A stretch of DNA of 64,000 nt from Kuschelorhynchus macadamiae. Lineage: Eukaryota > Arthropoda > Insecta > Coleoptera > Curculionidae. The stretch is taken from assembly GCA_030620095.1 (NCBI GenBank), contig JAUTXW010000210.1, forward strand, positions 1 through 64,000, in the 5' to 3' direction. The translations under genes were made by a program, and so were the position numbers. The notes beneath the pieces were generated by a model. That model made no database searches and had not been told where the DNA came from. It saw nothing but the letters and a program-made list of their open reading frames with translations. Below are positions 9,852 through 24,255 of the stretch, one piece after another; positions within the stretch are counted from its first letter, which is position 1; each line of letters begins with the position of its first letter.

Positions 9852-10730
9852 TTTTACAATACAATATTTTAAAAAAATAAGTACTCAAATACTAACAAGA
9901 ATACAAAAGTGACAGATATCCAAGGTATTCATAGTAACCAAGCCAAACAATTGCATATATTGTTGAATTTCAAAGCCGCCTATGAATAATTGGAAATTAT
10001 TTTGTTCACAATGGAGCAAACCAAATATTTATTGTTATTAATTGAACCCAAACAGATAGATAAAAATAAATTTCTTGTTTCCATAGCAAGTTTTTCTTCT
10101 CGACAATTTTATTTATATTATCGCTTTAAATACTATTATCACACCTGATACCAACACAAATAAAATAATTATTCATTTTTTTAAAGTCTACGGTAAGAGC
10201 TAGATCAAAATAAATTTTGCGTTACCATAGCAACTTTTTCTTCTCGACAAGATAAACTAATCAGATTTTTGTTCCGGCGTTTCGTTTTTGCGGAATCATC
10301 ATCGAATATCACTGATAATGGTTTTTAGAGTCCGAAACGTCGAATAAATGCAAAGTGCGATAGGTCATTGAATTTAGAATTAAAAATAGAGCTTATTAAG
10401 TACACAACAATTTTTTTCGACTATTTAAAAAAATAAAGTTGATGGTGGTTGTGAAGAAACGAAACGTCGGATTCGAAATCCAACAATGCTATCTTGTAGA
10501 GGAGAAAAAGTGACAGTGAAAATGTAAAATTTGTTTTCCAATATTTTTGAAAATAGAACCAGAAAAAAATAAAAACGAAATCGCCAGTTTTCGGTTTTTT
10601 CTTGATTTCTTCGGAAGTACTCGGAATATTCCAAATCTGAAATAGTCATCTTGCAGAGTTCAGTGGAGCGCAACTTTTTTCTAATTTAAACATCTCTGCA
10701 TCTCTGCTAGTTTACGAGATTCCTGTAGAG

Positions 10731-11289
10731 TATATATATATATTTTAAATCAGGGAAAAAAGATCTTTCAGTTAAGCTCATTTCAATTATTTGAAGTTGC
10801 CTTAATTTTTCCATTTCTCGATGCCACTTTTTTTCTTCTGACAACTTTAGAAGATAATATAGGAGACACCTACAACTTTTGTATGAAACATTTCTTTCCA
10901 TCTCAAATAATAAAGGCTCTAGGTAGGGACGTAAATATAATCAAAGGTCCTGTACATATTAATCAATCGATTACACAAGTCAGTAATTAAATAATAACAA
11001 TTGCAAATAATTTTCATCTTGGCATTATTGGTAATACAAAATAGAGAATCAGTAAAACCTCTACACACCACAAACCTAAAATAACATATGAAACGACAAG
11101 AAGTAATTATCAAACAGAAGTAATTTAGGTACAATAAAATGGTATAATAGATATAAATAATCAGTTAACCAATAGTAATAGAAGACATTAAAAATAAAAT
11201 CAAACACAGGCATATATACAAATATAAAAAATAGTAACACAATAATCACATGTACAGTTTGATTTAGATGTGTGTAAAATTGCTTGTAC
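10731..11289. other. AT-rich stretch, probably 3' tail of the non-LTR relic
   Basis: The first ~15 bases are a short TA run at the transposon edge. The rest is AT-rich DNA downstream of the minus-strand non-LTR relic and may be its 3' UTR. No coding or RNA gene is supported. Confidence 0.4.
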
Positions 11290-11972
11290 ATATTTCGTCT
11301 AGCAAATAAAAGGCACTTTGTTGAAGAAAAACTTTAAGTCTACACTTATAGACAAAACCCTAATTGAGTGAGGCAACATATTGAAGAATTTGATGCCATA
11401 GTAAGATGTCGCTTTACGGGATCGGTTTAACTGCAAATATTCGCGTGTATAATTTTGACAATTTCTGGTATTATATTAATGCGTTTTAGTATGGTTTTTA
11501 TACAAATTTGCTCTAAAAAAGTTAAGCATTCGAGGCAGTAAAGGGAAGGTAACGTTAAACTTCCTAGTTCTTTAAATGCATACCTACAATCGTCACGGTA
11601 GCCAAGCCCCATAATTATTCTAACACAACGCCATTGTAATGAGAAACATTTTTTAGCATGGGTAGAATGCCCCCAATTCAAAATGCCGTAGACCATATTT
11701 GCATGAAATGTTCCATAATAGGAAGTCTTAAGGTATCTAAGGGAGAAAGTATTTTTCAAATTTCGCAAAAGATAAATTGATTTTGTTAATTTTTTGCATA
11801 CATACTTGACATGAGCTTCACAAGTTAAAAAAGGACCTAGATATAAACCCAATAATTTAATGGCCTCTTGACTCCCCTGATTATTATTACTCATTACAAA
11901 ATTTAATTGTTGGCTCTTTTCCTTATTTACCAGTAGTCCATTTTCAGTTAACCATAACATATTTTTATTCAA
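11290..11972 (-). pseudogene. Non-LTR retrotransposon ORF2, C-terminal relic
   Basis: The 181-codon open frame (11427-11972) matches the region after the reverse-transcriptase palm of jockey-like non-LTR elements. It shows a TENGLLVNKEKSQ-like thumb start, a LLGLYLG block, the YGILNWGHS block and RIIMGLGYRDDCR. It stops at 11427. A shifted frame continues with YTREYLQLNRSRK and FNMLPHSIR to about 11350. Catalytic RT motifs and the endonuclease are missing upstream, so the copy is 5'-truncated at about 11973. Related sequence recurs in the relic at 24256-26130. Confidence 0.75.
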
Positions 11973-14236
11973 AATTTTTCAGTATTTACAGCTACATATT
12001 AACGCTTTGGACAAACACGACAAAATGTGGGAATTTATTATTACAATATAGATGTACATGTCTTGCTGAGGCTATTTAAATCTTTTTTATCATTTATTGA
12101 TTTTTTGTTTTTGTGGATTTATAAAATTCTCTTTTTTTAGCTGAGACTCGGTTTTTAGGATTTTGGTTCCACTGTAATTATAACTGATTTTTTTTATTTT
12201 TCGTGGTTATAGTTAGAGATATTTCTGTTTATGAATGTTTTTGTCAAATCTAGACATTTTAATTATGAAACATATAATAATATTTTAAGTCATTACATTC
12301 TCACCAAAGATGTTTAAAAAAAAATCCGAAATCTTCGCCGGACTTCATACTCTATTTACCACGGAACAGCATATAGCCACCTGTGGCGAAATTCATAACC
12401 CAAGAGTAGTAAATCAAAAGTAGAAAATATATAACGCGACAAAAACTAGTATATAGTAGAAAATGGATTCTTTGGAATGGCCGCTAAAGCAATGGAATTT
12501 GGCTAACCATAGACACGTGTTTCTGAAACTGATATTGTTTTGTGTATTCATTTTGGCGCTAGTGGTACTCGTCTTTCAACTAGTTGACTGTACTGACGAA
12601 GACCTTAAGTAACCTGTACATCACTACTAGATGGCGAGTTCACCAAGTATGCTAATTCGTAAATTTTTACTACAAAAGACGTGGTGCCCTAACGAACTCC
12701 TGCTTTTCGAAAAGGCGGCGTGGTCAAAGTGAACTCGTTATGCCAACAATAAAATATTTAAGATTTGTTGTTGTTTTTTGTTCGAAATTTATTATCCTTG
12801 TTTATATATACCCATCTATAAACAAGATTACTATCTTTCTTTGATGATGAAAGTGCGCTGATAAATGTCATAATAACTGATAACACGATTTTCGACAGTT
12901 AATTGGATATTCAATTTTTTTCGATTTGACAACATAGTGTAGTCGCTATCGATCAACAGAACACGGCAAAACTCGTCACAAAAAATGGATCGTCTAAAGA
13001 TAAAAATAGACAACAAAGGCCATATATTTTCTTGGAATGTTAATTGTATTATTCCTTTAAGTTACAAAGTTGATTTTGTTGTTTGTAGTGAAATAGATTT
13101 AACCAATATCAAGATTACAAGATAATTTTGAATCTTATTTTGGGAGATACCTACCTATTTAATTAAGTAATTAGGTACTCGGTACATTTGATTGTGTAAA
13201 TTCAAAATTTGAAAATTGCTGTTACTTATTAATGTCTAATGTAGAGCTGTATAACAAAATTTCTAAAAATATCAACGATCCATGTGCTTTTAAAAAATGT
13301 TGGCCGTCCTCACGATGGAATTAAATCAGTACAAAAAACACTGCTGTAGCCACGAAAAAAATCCTGAGGTGGCAGAGGTCTAAAATTTTACGCAGAAATT
13401 TAGGGCCGTGTCTAGAATAAATCACCGTTCCGAGTGAATAAGGTGTTAAAAAAACGCCCCCGTAAAAACAAGCGATAAAAAAAAGTCTTTTGACGTCTTT
13501 TCTTTAATTTTCGGTTGTATATTTTGTTATGTCGTGTTTGTACTCAATAAAGTATATTTTTAATACAAAATCGCACTATATAAAATAGGTATTTTTAATG
13601 TGCTTATAATTTTGGTGATTTGAATTAAAAAGATTATTGAGACGAAGCGTGCGCCAAAAAAGCTCATTTAAGTGTTATTAAAGTGTACAAAATTTAAAAC
13701 TGTCATATTTATTGGTTCAGAAAATCTAGGCGGGCATTATAGATATTATATGTTCAATATAATTTTACTATTCAGTATGAAATTTCAATTTTTATAAAGG
13801 TTAATTTCTACCGCGAGGAAGTATAAAAGAGATAATTACAATGAAAAAAATGATGGTTCGATTGGACAGATTTTAAGCTATGTCCAACAAAGGGAAAATT
13901 TTGGGGTATTGAGAAATAATACAAATATAAATGAGTTGAGTTATGTAACTCTACATAATATAAGTAAATATGTTTTTAAACACAAAAATTCGTCTGTAAA
14001 ATTATTATACATAGTCTATTACAAATTATTGTTGATTGGTAGGTTTGCATTTACCTCATTTTTACATTGAGCTAAAATTGTAAAGAGTGTTTTATATTTA
14101 TTGGCCACTAGATTAAATGAAAGTATTCGTAGGTAATTAGCTGAAACAAGAACAGAGTATAGGTTAGGTTAAAAGTGAGTGGATCAAACCGACCCTCCAC
14201 TGCGACTCTGTGGTCTAATGTGGCTTACACCTATGT
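11973..14236. other. Unassigned AT-rich DNA
   Basis: More than 2.2 kb with no frame that looks coding, no clear inverted or tandem repeats and no recognisable TE motif. It may contain old non-coding TE remains or unique host DNA. Confidence 0.4.
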
Positions 14237-15654
14237 TTACACTTCCCCAAGCAACTCTAAATCTTCAATGAGTCTTATCTTTGTCTTTGGGGAGGTATTC
14301 TTCAAGTCCTCAGGCAGCAGGATATCTCTACCGACAATAAAGAACCTGACATTCACATAGCACATGTCTGGCTGTCTGGTCATCCTCCATATATAGGCGG
14401 CACTCGGATTCGTCTTCAAGCCCCATCCTATGCATGTGATGTCTTAGACCACAATGGCCAGTGTATAGGCCTACTGCTGTTTTCAGCTTAAATCTGTTCA
14501 TATTTAACAGACTTTTTGTTGTCCTCTTCATAGGAAGGGGGTAAATGCCTTTGCATGGGACGGGCCTGGCAGTCCTTCTCCTTTCTTTGCTAGAAGGTCC
14601 GCGGACTCATTTCCCTCCAAACCCGCATGTCCTGGTATCCAGATAAGAGTGATTTTATTGTCGCTCCCCAGGCCAACAAGTGCCTTTTGGCAGTTCCAGA
14701 CTGTTTTGGATGTACAGTGACTCGCTTCAAGTGCTTTAAGGGCCGCTTGTTGTTGTTTGTTGATCCTGCAAAATTCTAGCACACAATTCGATAGCATGGA
14801 CTTCTGCTTGGAAAACTGAGGTGTTATTTCCCAGGCTTACTGATAGATCAACCTTCGGTCTTACCACATGTATTCCAGCTCCTACACCTTTATTGATTTT
14901 GGAGCCGTCTGTGAAAAGGCACAGCTCTCCTTTAAGTAGATCAGATTTATTACGATCCCACTCCTCTCTCCCTGGGAAGATCACGGAGTAGGGTTGCTGT
15001 GCACTAACAGTTTTTGGTAGCAGATCCGATGGCATTCCTAACATATAGTGGTTTTTCACAACTTTCAGCATGTTAGATGATTCCATGTGACTCGTGCTAT
15101 CCACCATGCTGTTGGTAACATAGTGGAGTCTGTATTTTGTCCTCATTGCTTCCCCTTCCACAAATAGGTGGAATGGTGGAAGTTTCAAAAGGAGTTCCGG
15201 AATGTCGGAGTGGAGCGAATCGCTCCTGTAATTGACAAGCAAGCCTGTCTCTGCAGTCAACTTAGTTTGGCTTGGACAACACTTTGTTGTCCCTTGCTCC
15301 ACCAGGCTACAGAGCCATAGGCTATCATTGGTCTTATGACCGTTAGGTACAGCCATTATAGCTGTTTTGGTCACATACCCCATAAATTCCCGCGGATTTT
15401 ACGGCAAGTCCACAGGGATAGTTTAGCTTTCTGAACTATTTCATTCAGATGAGCATTCCAGTTCAGCGTTTTATCCAGGATAATTTCCTTTTTAGATTCC
15501 TTTTCTTTGTGAAGGGGACTAGTACCATTTTTTTAGGGTTGATAGACATCTCTTCCCTCTCCCACCGTGTTAGTGTGTTCAGTACTTCCTGCTTGCTTGA
15601 GATTTCCTCTTCAGCCTTTCCTTTTACTATGATGATTAGATCATCGGCATATGC

Positions 15655-15657
<3 letters not shown>
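14237..15657 (-). pseudogene. Non-LTR retrotransposon relic: RT end, RNase H and tail
   Basis: On the minus strand the relic starts abruptly with the RT catalytic block AYADDLIIIVKGK (15650 downward) and continues through the thumb region. An RNase H domain follows in several frames: FTDGSK (first Asp) near 14900, FQAEVHAIELC (Glu) near 14800, and WIPGHAGLEGNESADLLAKKG near 14600. A Cys/His-containing tail (ECRLYMEDDQTARHVLCEC) ends near 14330. At least three frameshifts separate these blocks. Everything upstream of the YADD box is missing, and the break lies exactly at a (TA)n array (15659). An RNase H after the RT indicates an I/LOA/jockey-type lineage rather than R1. Confidence 0.85.

Positions 15658-15658
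<1 letters not shown>

Positions 15659-15693
<35 letters not shown>
15659..15693. repeat. Short (TA)n array, ~35 bp
   Basis: It separates the 5'-truncated non-LTR relic from a transposase fragment. Both neighbours are interrupted at its edges. Confidence 0.95.
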
Positions 15694-16021
<328 letters not shown>

Positions 16022-16449
16022 CTTATTGGCAACTTGCTTATTTTAAATGGAACACCCTGTATTTTATGATAGTTTTGGATTCTACGGAGAATTTTAATGC
16101 CTGTCCTAGGTTCAAGCGTTCTTAAGATACTTGACCTTGAACCAAAAATGAGCCTTCGGGGTACCAAATTTTAAAATCTCATATTTTTGTAAGTTTTGAA
16201 GATATAATCTTCATATTTTGCAGACGATCGGTAAATAATCTTAGGTTCTTATTTTTCTTATTGAATTTGTCCCTATTTTCCCTATACCTATTCGTAACCA
16301 TTTTCGAAATAATCAGGTTTTTATTAAACTATCATATGTATTTGCTAAATGCTTACACCTTCCCGTAGTAAGCCATGGAAAAACATTTGTTGTGCTTTTC
16401 TATTCAACATGACAGCTGATTTGAAACTTTTAAATTAAAATAAAATAAC

Positions 16450-16640
16450 ACTCAAAAGCTGATATTCTCAATTTATTTTATATTCGCGGAGAATGTTACA
16501 AAATATTGGAGAGAACGTGCCGTGTTTTTAATGAAAAACATCCTCATTTATCGCCAATGAACAAGAGAAAATTGAAGGGGATTGAAACGAATATTTTTCG
16601 TTTCGGAAAAGTTAAAGTTATAAAAAATGTAACAAATTGT
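16450..16640 (+). repeat. Inverted duplicate of the transposase 5' coding region
   Basis: On the plus strand this reads SADILNLFYIRGECYKILER, then RVFNEKHPHLSPMNKRK and FRFGKVKV. These are the first ~60 residues of the transposase encoded in the opposite direction at 16759-17815. This copy retains a NEKHPHLSP stretch that is frameshifted in the main gene, so it preserves the older reading frame. It ends without any catalytic region. Confidence 0.85.
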
Positions 16641-16758
16641 TTTCATTATTTTTAACCATATCTACTAAGTTCGAGACTGTTCTAAACTTGTTTTAGTGAA
16701 CTTAAAAATTATAGCAATCTAACAATCAACAATAAATAAATAAAATAATAAAATTGAA

Positions 16759-17815
16759 TTATAACAAATGTTCTATATGCTGTCCGTTCATGTGAAGACC
16801 CATTTCAATTCTTCTTTGTACAGTTGCTGTGGCCCGTTGAATTTGTCCGTTTTCTAATTCGGCAAAAGCTGTTCGTATCCTGTCCAGTAAATCTTGTTGG
16901 TTATTTACTGGGGAAGTATAGACTTTACCTTTGATAAATCCCCATAAATAGAAGTCTAGGGGTGTTAAATCAGGCGATCGCGGGGGCCATCTCCAAGGGC
17001 CATTGGGACCAATCCAGTGATCTTCAAAAATTCGAGATAATTGGAGATAAACTGCAACGGAATTATGTGCTGGTGCCCCATCTAATTAATACCAATAATT
17101 TTGCAGCTCACCAGTAGGAATTTCTTCTATAAATTCAGAAACCGTCCCTCGTAGAATTTCCAAATATTTATCACTGTTTAAATTGTCTTAACTGTCATAA
17201 ATACAGTACCGCACCTGATCATTTAATACTATACCGAAAACATTGAAGCTAAACTTCTCTTGAGAACGCGTTTCGCGTAAAGCGTGCGGATTTTCCGCTG
17301 GACAGAAATGTTCATGTCTTCTATTTGTTATTCCTTCTCTAGAAAATTTCGCTTCATCGGTCCAAAATATTTTTGAAAGGAATTGAGGATCCTCTTTTTT
17401 CAAAAACATGAATTCGCAAAATTCTACTCGTCGGACGTCATCACCAGGTCTCAAGGCTTGCACGTTTTGGAAGGAATAAGGGTGCATATGATGTTCGCTC
17501 AAGATTCTTTGGACATATGAAGAAGAAATTCCCAAATCGTTTTCTGCAGACGGTATTGAACTTTGCGGGTTTGCGTGGAAATAAGCTAATGTGTTTATTA
17601 CGTTATCCTCGGCATTTGTCACTGGTTTCGGAACATTTTTTGTAACTTTAACCTTGCCAAAACGCAAAAAGTTCGTTTCAATCCTCTTGAATTTTGACTT
17701 GTTCATTGGCGGCAATTAAATTATTAAACACACGATACGTTCTCTCCAAAATTTTATAACATTCTCCATGAATATAAAATAGATTGAGAATATCAGCGTT
17801 TGAGTATTCTTCCAT
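16759..17815 (-). pseudogene. DD41D transposase, frameshift and nonsense relic
   Basis: Tc1/mariner-type transposase read on the minus strand from the ATG at 17813-17815. The N-terminal HTH region is frameshifted near residue 40. The main open part (17188-17715) carries the first Asp in FWTDEAKF and the block RHEHFCPAENPHA. The frame then breaks at about 17188. Downstream pieces show an in-frame stop just before LDGAPAH (second Asp), then WPPRSPDLTPLDFYLWG (third Asp, 41 residues from the second) and a complete C-terminus ending MNGQHIEHLL at 16759. All domains are recognisable, but the gene cannot encode an intact enzyme. Confidence 0.85.
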
Positions 17816-18066
17816 TTCGATTTAGAAGATTTAGTTTATCACTAACAGCTTTCGATAAATAACGCATACTAATCATCTGTCATATTGGATATTGGATCTC
17901 AATTGTTTTTCAATGGCTCACCATTGGAACATGTAAACATTTAAGCAAATACATACGATATTTTTATAAAACCCAATTATTTCGAAAATGGTTACGAATA
18001 GGTATAGGGAACCTTAATACAGTTCGATAGAAAATGAAATTCTACATTTGCTAGTGCATAAAGTTA

Positions 18067-18144
18067 CAGGGTGTCCCATTTAAAAAAACGGATTTTAGCG
18101 GCTTTGAAAATGTGAATGTTTGCCGCTGAATTTAGGACACCCTG
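18067..18144. mobile_element. 78 bp mini-element with CAGGGTGTCC termini
   Basis: The sequence starts CAGGGTGTCCCATTT and ends AGGACACCCTG, flanked by TA on both sides. It interrupts the right arm of the host element at a point where the left arm is continuous. It looks like a minimal internally deleted derivative of the CAGGGTG-ended transposon family. Confidence 0.7.
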
Positions 18145-18563
18145 TATAAAAATAGACAAATTCAATAAAAAATATAGAAACCTAAGATTATTTACCGATC
18201 GTCTGCAAAATATGACGATTATATCTTTAAAACTTACAAAAATATGAGATTTTAAAATTTGGCACCCCGAAGGCTCATTTTCGGTTCAAGGTCAAATATC
18301 TTAAGAACGCTTGAACCTAGGTATAGGACATGCTACACAAAACAGCATTAAAATTCTCCGTAGAATCCAAAAATATCGTAAAATACAGGGTGTTCCATTT
18401 AAAATAAGCAAGTTGATAACAACTTCTGGTTAAACCGGAAGTGACAGGAAGTTGAAAATATTTCAAAAAAGAAGTACCCCTTGACCTTACCTTAATCCCA
18501 AAATTTGAAATTTTTATCTAAATGGCATCATCAAACACTTTTAATGAACGTGTTGCGTGAATA

Positions 18564-18880
<317 letters not shown>

Positions 18881-18883
18881 ATA

Positions 18884-19221
<338 letters not shown>

Positions 19222-19307
19222 TGATTTTTACCCCTTCACGGATGGAAAAATACAATGTGCTTTCATTCCGGGTGTACATCCGTTCACTACTATCGTTCTG
19301 AAAAGAA

Positions 19308-19993
19308 CACAGACGAGACAAAACGAACTTAAGGTAATATCTAGTGCTTTAAAGAAAAATGGCTACACAAATCGCACCATAGAGAAAGCTATTAATGCAC
19401 AAGTTTCCCGAACAACGAACAACAAAAAATATGAACCGGGAAAGCAACGAGTAGTCTTACCATATGTAAAAGGCACAACAGACAGAATCGGAAGAATTCT
19501 GAGGAAACACAACATACAAACAATACACAAGTGACAAACAACTATAGGTAAATTACTCGGAAACCCAAAAGATAAAATCAAACTGGAAAACCACGGAGTG
19601 TACAGTATTCCGTGCCAGGACTGTGAAAAGTTGTACGTAAGGCAAACTAACAGGCGAATATCAGCAAGAGTGGAAGAGCATAAACTCAGCATCAGATATA
19701 AACAAACAACCTCAGCTTTATTCCTATATCATCAGGAAACCGGCCATAAAATAAATTTCGATGGGTGTAGGGAGATTGCCAATATAGAACATTATAAGAC
19801 CAGAATAATCCGAGAAGTCATAGAAATTGAAAAGCAAGGTGATTTAAATAAAAGGGACGAATCATTAAAACTACCAACAGTATGGAAGACAATAATCGAC
19901 AAATCTAAAATTGCAAAAACTCAAGCGCAATTAGCGCAACAACAACAGCACCATCCGGAAAACATAAATAACGACCAACTCCTGCGCAGATAA
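19308..19993 (+). pseudogene. Penelope-like RT tail plus GIY-YIG endonuclease
   Basis: The first part (ETQ/RQNELKVISSALKKNGY onward) is the region after the RT domain of Penelope-like elements. It runs into an in-frame TGA near 19533, after HNIQTIHK. The second part is open from 19598 to 19993 and encodes the GIY-YIG nuclease that nicks target DNA: GVYSIPCQDCEKLYV contains the GIY-like and YIG-like halves, followed by the conserved Arg in RRISARVEEH and by ETGHKINFD. One position of the YVGQT motif is YVRQT here, a change of the conserved Gly that probably weakens the enzyme. In the other family-1 copies the codon after HNI is TAA instead of CAA. Confidence 0.85.
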
Positions 19994-20010
19994 AACCTTC
20001 GGCCCCGAGT

Positions 20011-20052
20011 GTTGGTATAAAAGGAAGCGTCGCAGTCACCAACACTTCAGTC
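20011..20052 (+). promoter_or_regulatory. Candidate core promoter (TATA box + initiator)
   Basis: A TATAAAAGG box starts at 20016. An arthropod initiator (TCAGTC, A at 20049) lies 33 bp downstream, close to the usual TATA-to-start spacing. It follows the Penelope coding region, where the terminal repeat of such elements carries the promoter for the next unit. I see no clear DPE. Confidence 0.55.
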
Positions 20053-20151
20053 TCTATTCGGACGCGAGAAAGAAAGCTTCGAAAAAAAAAACGTCAGCAA
20101 AACTGTTCTTTTCAGAACGATAGTAGTGAACGTATGTACACCCGGAATGAA

Positions 20152-22750
<2,599 letters not shown>

Positions 22751-23110
22751 ACCAATATGTAACACGGCGTTCGGGTGTAAACATTCAGATTCACTCTATC
22801 ATGGTTTGATTATAGAATTAGTAGTACTATTAAATAAATATAAGCATAATAAATATAAAACGTGTTGAAGTTGAATTTAATTTAAAATTTAAATCTTCCC
22901 CAAAAACCGATCCGCCGCTGGCTTCAAAAACTCTGGTCGGAAATCTTCCACAGGGATGTTTGAAGGCGGAATTTTGACGTTTTCTCTCTAGTATGTCTTT
23001 GTCTAACACATGGACAATGATTGATATACAACAAACGGGTATTTATGAATGAAAGGTTGTGTCTCCCCTTATGTTTATGAGTCAGTCACATATTTAATTG
23101 AACGAGTATA
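22751..23110. other. Unassigned AT-rich DNA
   Basis: I see no coding frame, recognisable TE motif or repeat in this stretch. Confidence 0.35.
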
Positions 23111-23114
23111 ATTT

Positions 23115-23300
23115 TACAATTTTAAAGTCCGTTATTCCTGCCTGCTATTCCACAGTGACTAGGAACTACTCTTTTTGTCATTGCCTGTTTTTCCACAGCA
23201 GTCCTGGATCAAGACCGTACTGGCCTTGGGTGAGGTCAACGCTTTTAACGCTGCTTGGCTGTCTGAGCAAATGACCACTTCATCTTTCAAGCCTCCTTTA
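23115..23300 (-). pseudogene. RNase H fragment of a non-LTR retrotransposon
   Basis: On the minus strand the frame reads KDEVVICSDSQAALKALTSP, the RNase H block around the third catalytic Asp. It is followed in a shifted frame by VPSHCGIAG, matching the WVPGHCGIxGNE block. Frameshifts and the lack of neighbouring domains show an old fragment. It differs from the RNase H relic at 14237-15657. Confidence 0.65.
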
Positions 23301-24255
23301 ACTTCCTCCATCGTGTGAAACTAACTGCCCCGCTGTCCCACTTACCCTTGTCAGGAATTCTGAGAGCATACAGCTTATCCACCTTTAGCTGTTCCGTAAT
23401 GAGAACAACTTTGAATTATCAAGAAACTATCGAAATGCGGCCACGATCGACGATCTCACTTCTCTCACAGCAAATGCCTCCTTTTTGCGTCTCTCATTCT
23501 TTAGGTGCCCCAACAGAAGCTGCATAAGGAAGGAATATAATACTGCCTTATGTTTGTTGACCTTTTTGACCGCCAAAAATGTCTTTGCATCAATGATATG
23601 TGTAGAAAAACACAAATCATTAAATTCTTAGATGATAAAAAAATCTGTAGTGCGTTTCACTAGCTGCAATCGGTGATTTTAAGTTAAAATTTATTTAATT
23701 TTATATATACCCCGTTTCACCTAGTGAGCAGAAGCAGCAAGAAAATCAATGTCTTGTAGGGTGTATGTACCCTTGCTGTGAATGAATTATAGCAGCAGTC
23801 TGTTACTCCTGCTATACCACACCGATAAAGCAGGGCTGGCAGCAGAAAATTTGTACGTTCTTGAATAGTACTTTAGCTTGAACATAGCTACAATAAGATT
23901 AAGTTCCAATGCTGTGAAAATAAACCCTTTTCAAGTTTTTGCTGCATTGGGCGTTTTAGCATATCCCACCCAAGCTGTCTTGATAGAGACTTTAAAGGTC
24001 ACACAAAATTGGACAGACATAAAATATTTTCTCCGACGAATGCAGGAAATCTGGACCTCATAAAAACCAGAATTCTAGAAATTTAATTAGTGAGTTAGAC
24101 TGAAATACTGATTTATTTATGCCATAAAACATAGCTAAAATGTCACAGAAAAGAACTTAATATAAATATAAATTATTTTAAAATTAATATTTTTTTTTTA
24201 TGAACTAAACTATAAATACATACATTTACGGTTTACACATCTAAACAGTAGGGGG
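23301..24255. other. Unassigned DNA
   Basis: The first ~150 bases may be remains of the same non-LTR element. The rest shows no supported gene or recognised repeat. Confidence 0.35.

Larger units (their letters stand above)
7946..10730. mobile_element. DD41D Tc1/mariner-type transposon with ~600 bp inverted arms
   Basis: The left arm (7946 to about 8604) and right arm (about 10116 to 10730) are inverted copies of each other. They share the AAAAAAGTTGCGCT block near the tips and the TATCGCTTTAAATACTA block at the inner ends. The left tip starts with GGGGTGTCCCGG after a TA run. The right tip lacks the outermost ~25 bp and begins at CTCTACAGGA. Both ends abut TA repeats, as expected for the TA target of this superfamily. 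The body encodes a frameshifted transposase on the minus strand. Confidence 0.85.
16031..18413. mobile_element. DD41D-type element with arms reaching into the transposase gene
   Basis: The sequence from AACTTGCTTATTTTAAATGG at about 16031 through about 16400 recurs inverted at about 17890-18413. It includes the GACCTTGAACC and CCGATCG-containing blocks. Further inward, 16450-16640 is an inverted copy of the 5' end of the transposase gene (17630-17815). The arms are therefore about 600 bp. The CACCCTGTA tips face inward relative to the usual orientation of this superfamily, so the mapped ends may be an internal junction between neighbouring elements. A 78 bp mini-element sits in the right arm. 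Confidence 0.75.
19263..20151 (+). mobile_element. Penelope-like element family 1, 5'-truncated copy with inverted flanks
   Basis: A ~45 bp block (CCGGGTGTACATCCGTTCAC, then TACTATCGTTCTGAAAAGAA) at 19268-19307 recurs inverted at about 20106-20147. Between them lies the 3' part of a Penelope-like coding region followed by a promoter-like segment. The body begins abruptly inside the RT C-terminal region. TA arrays adjoin on both sides. Confidence 0.8.

Noticed and set aside
12831..13016. Minus-strand frame of 61 codons in the 12-14 kb gap
   Set aside because: Short, without recognisable motifs, and in AT-rich DNA where such frames are expected by chance.
19363..19692. Minus-strand frame of 109 codons
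   Set aside because: Antisense shadow of the Penelope family-1 coding region.
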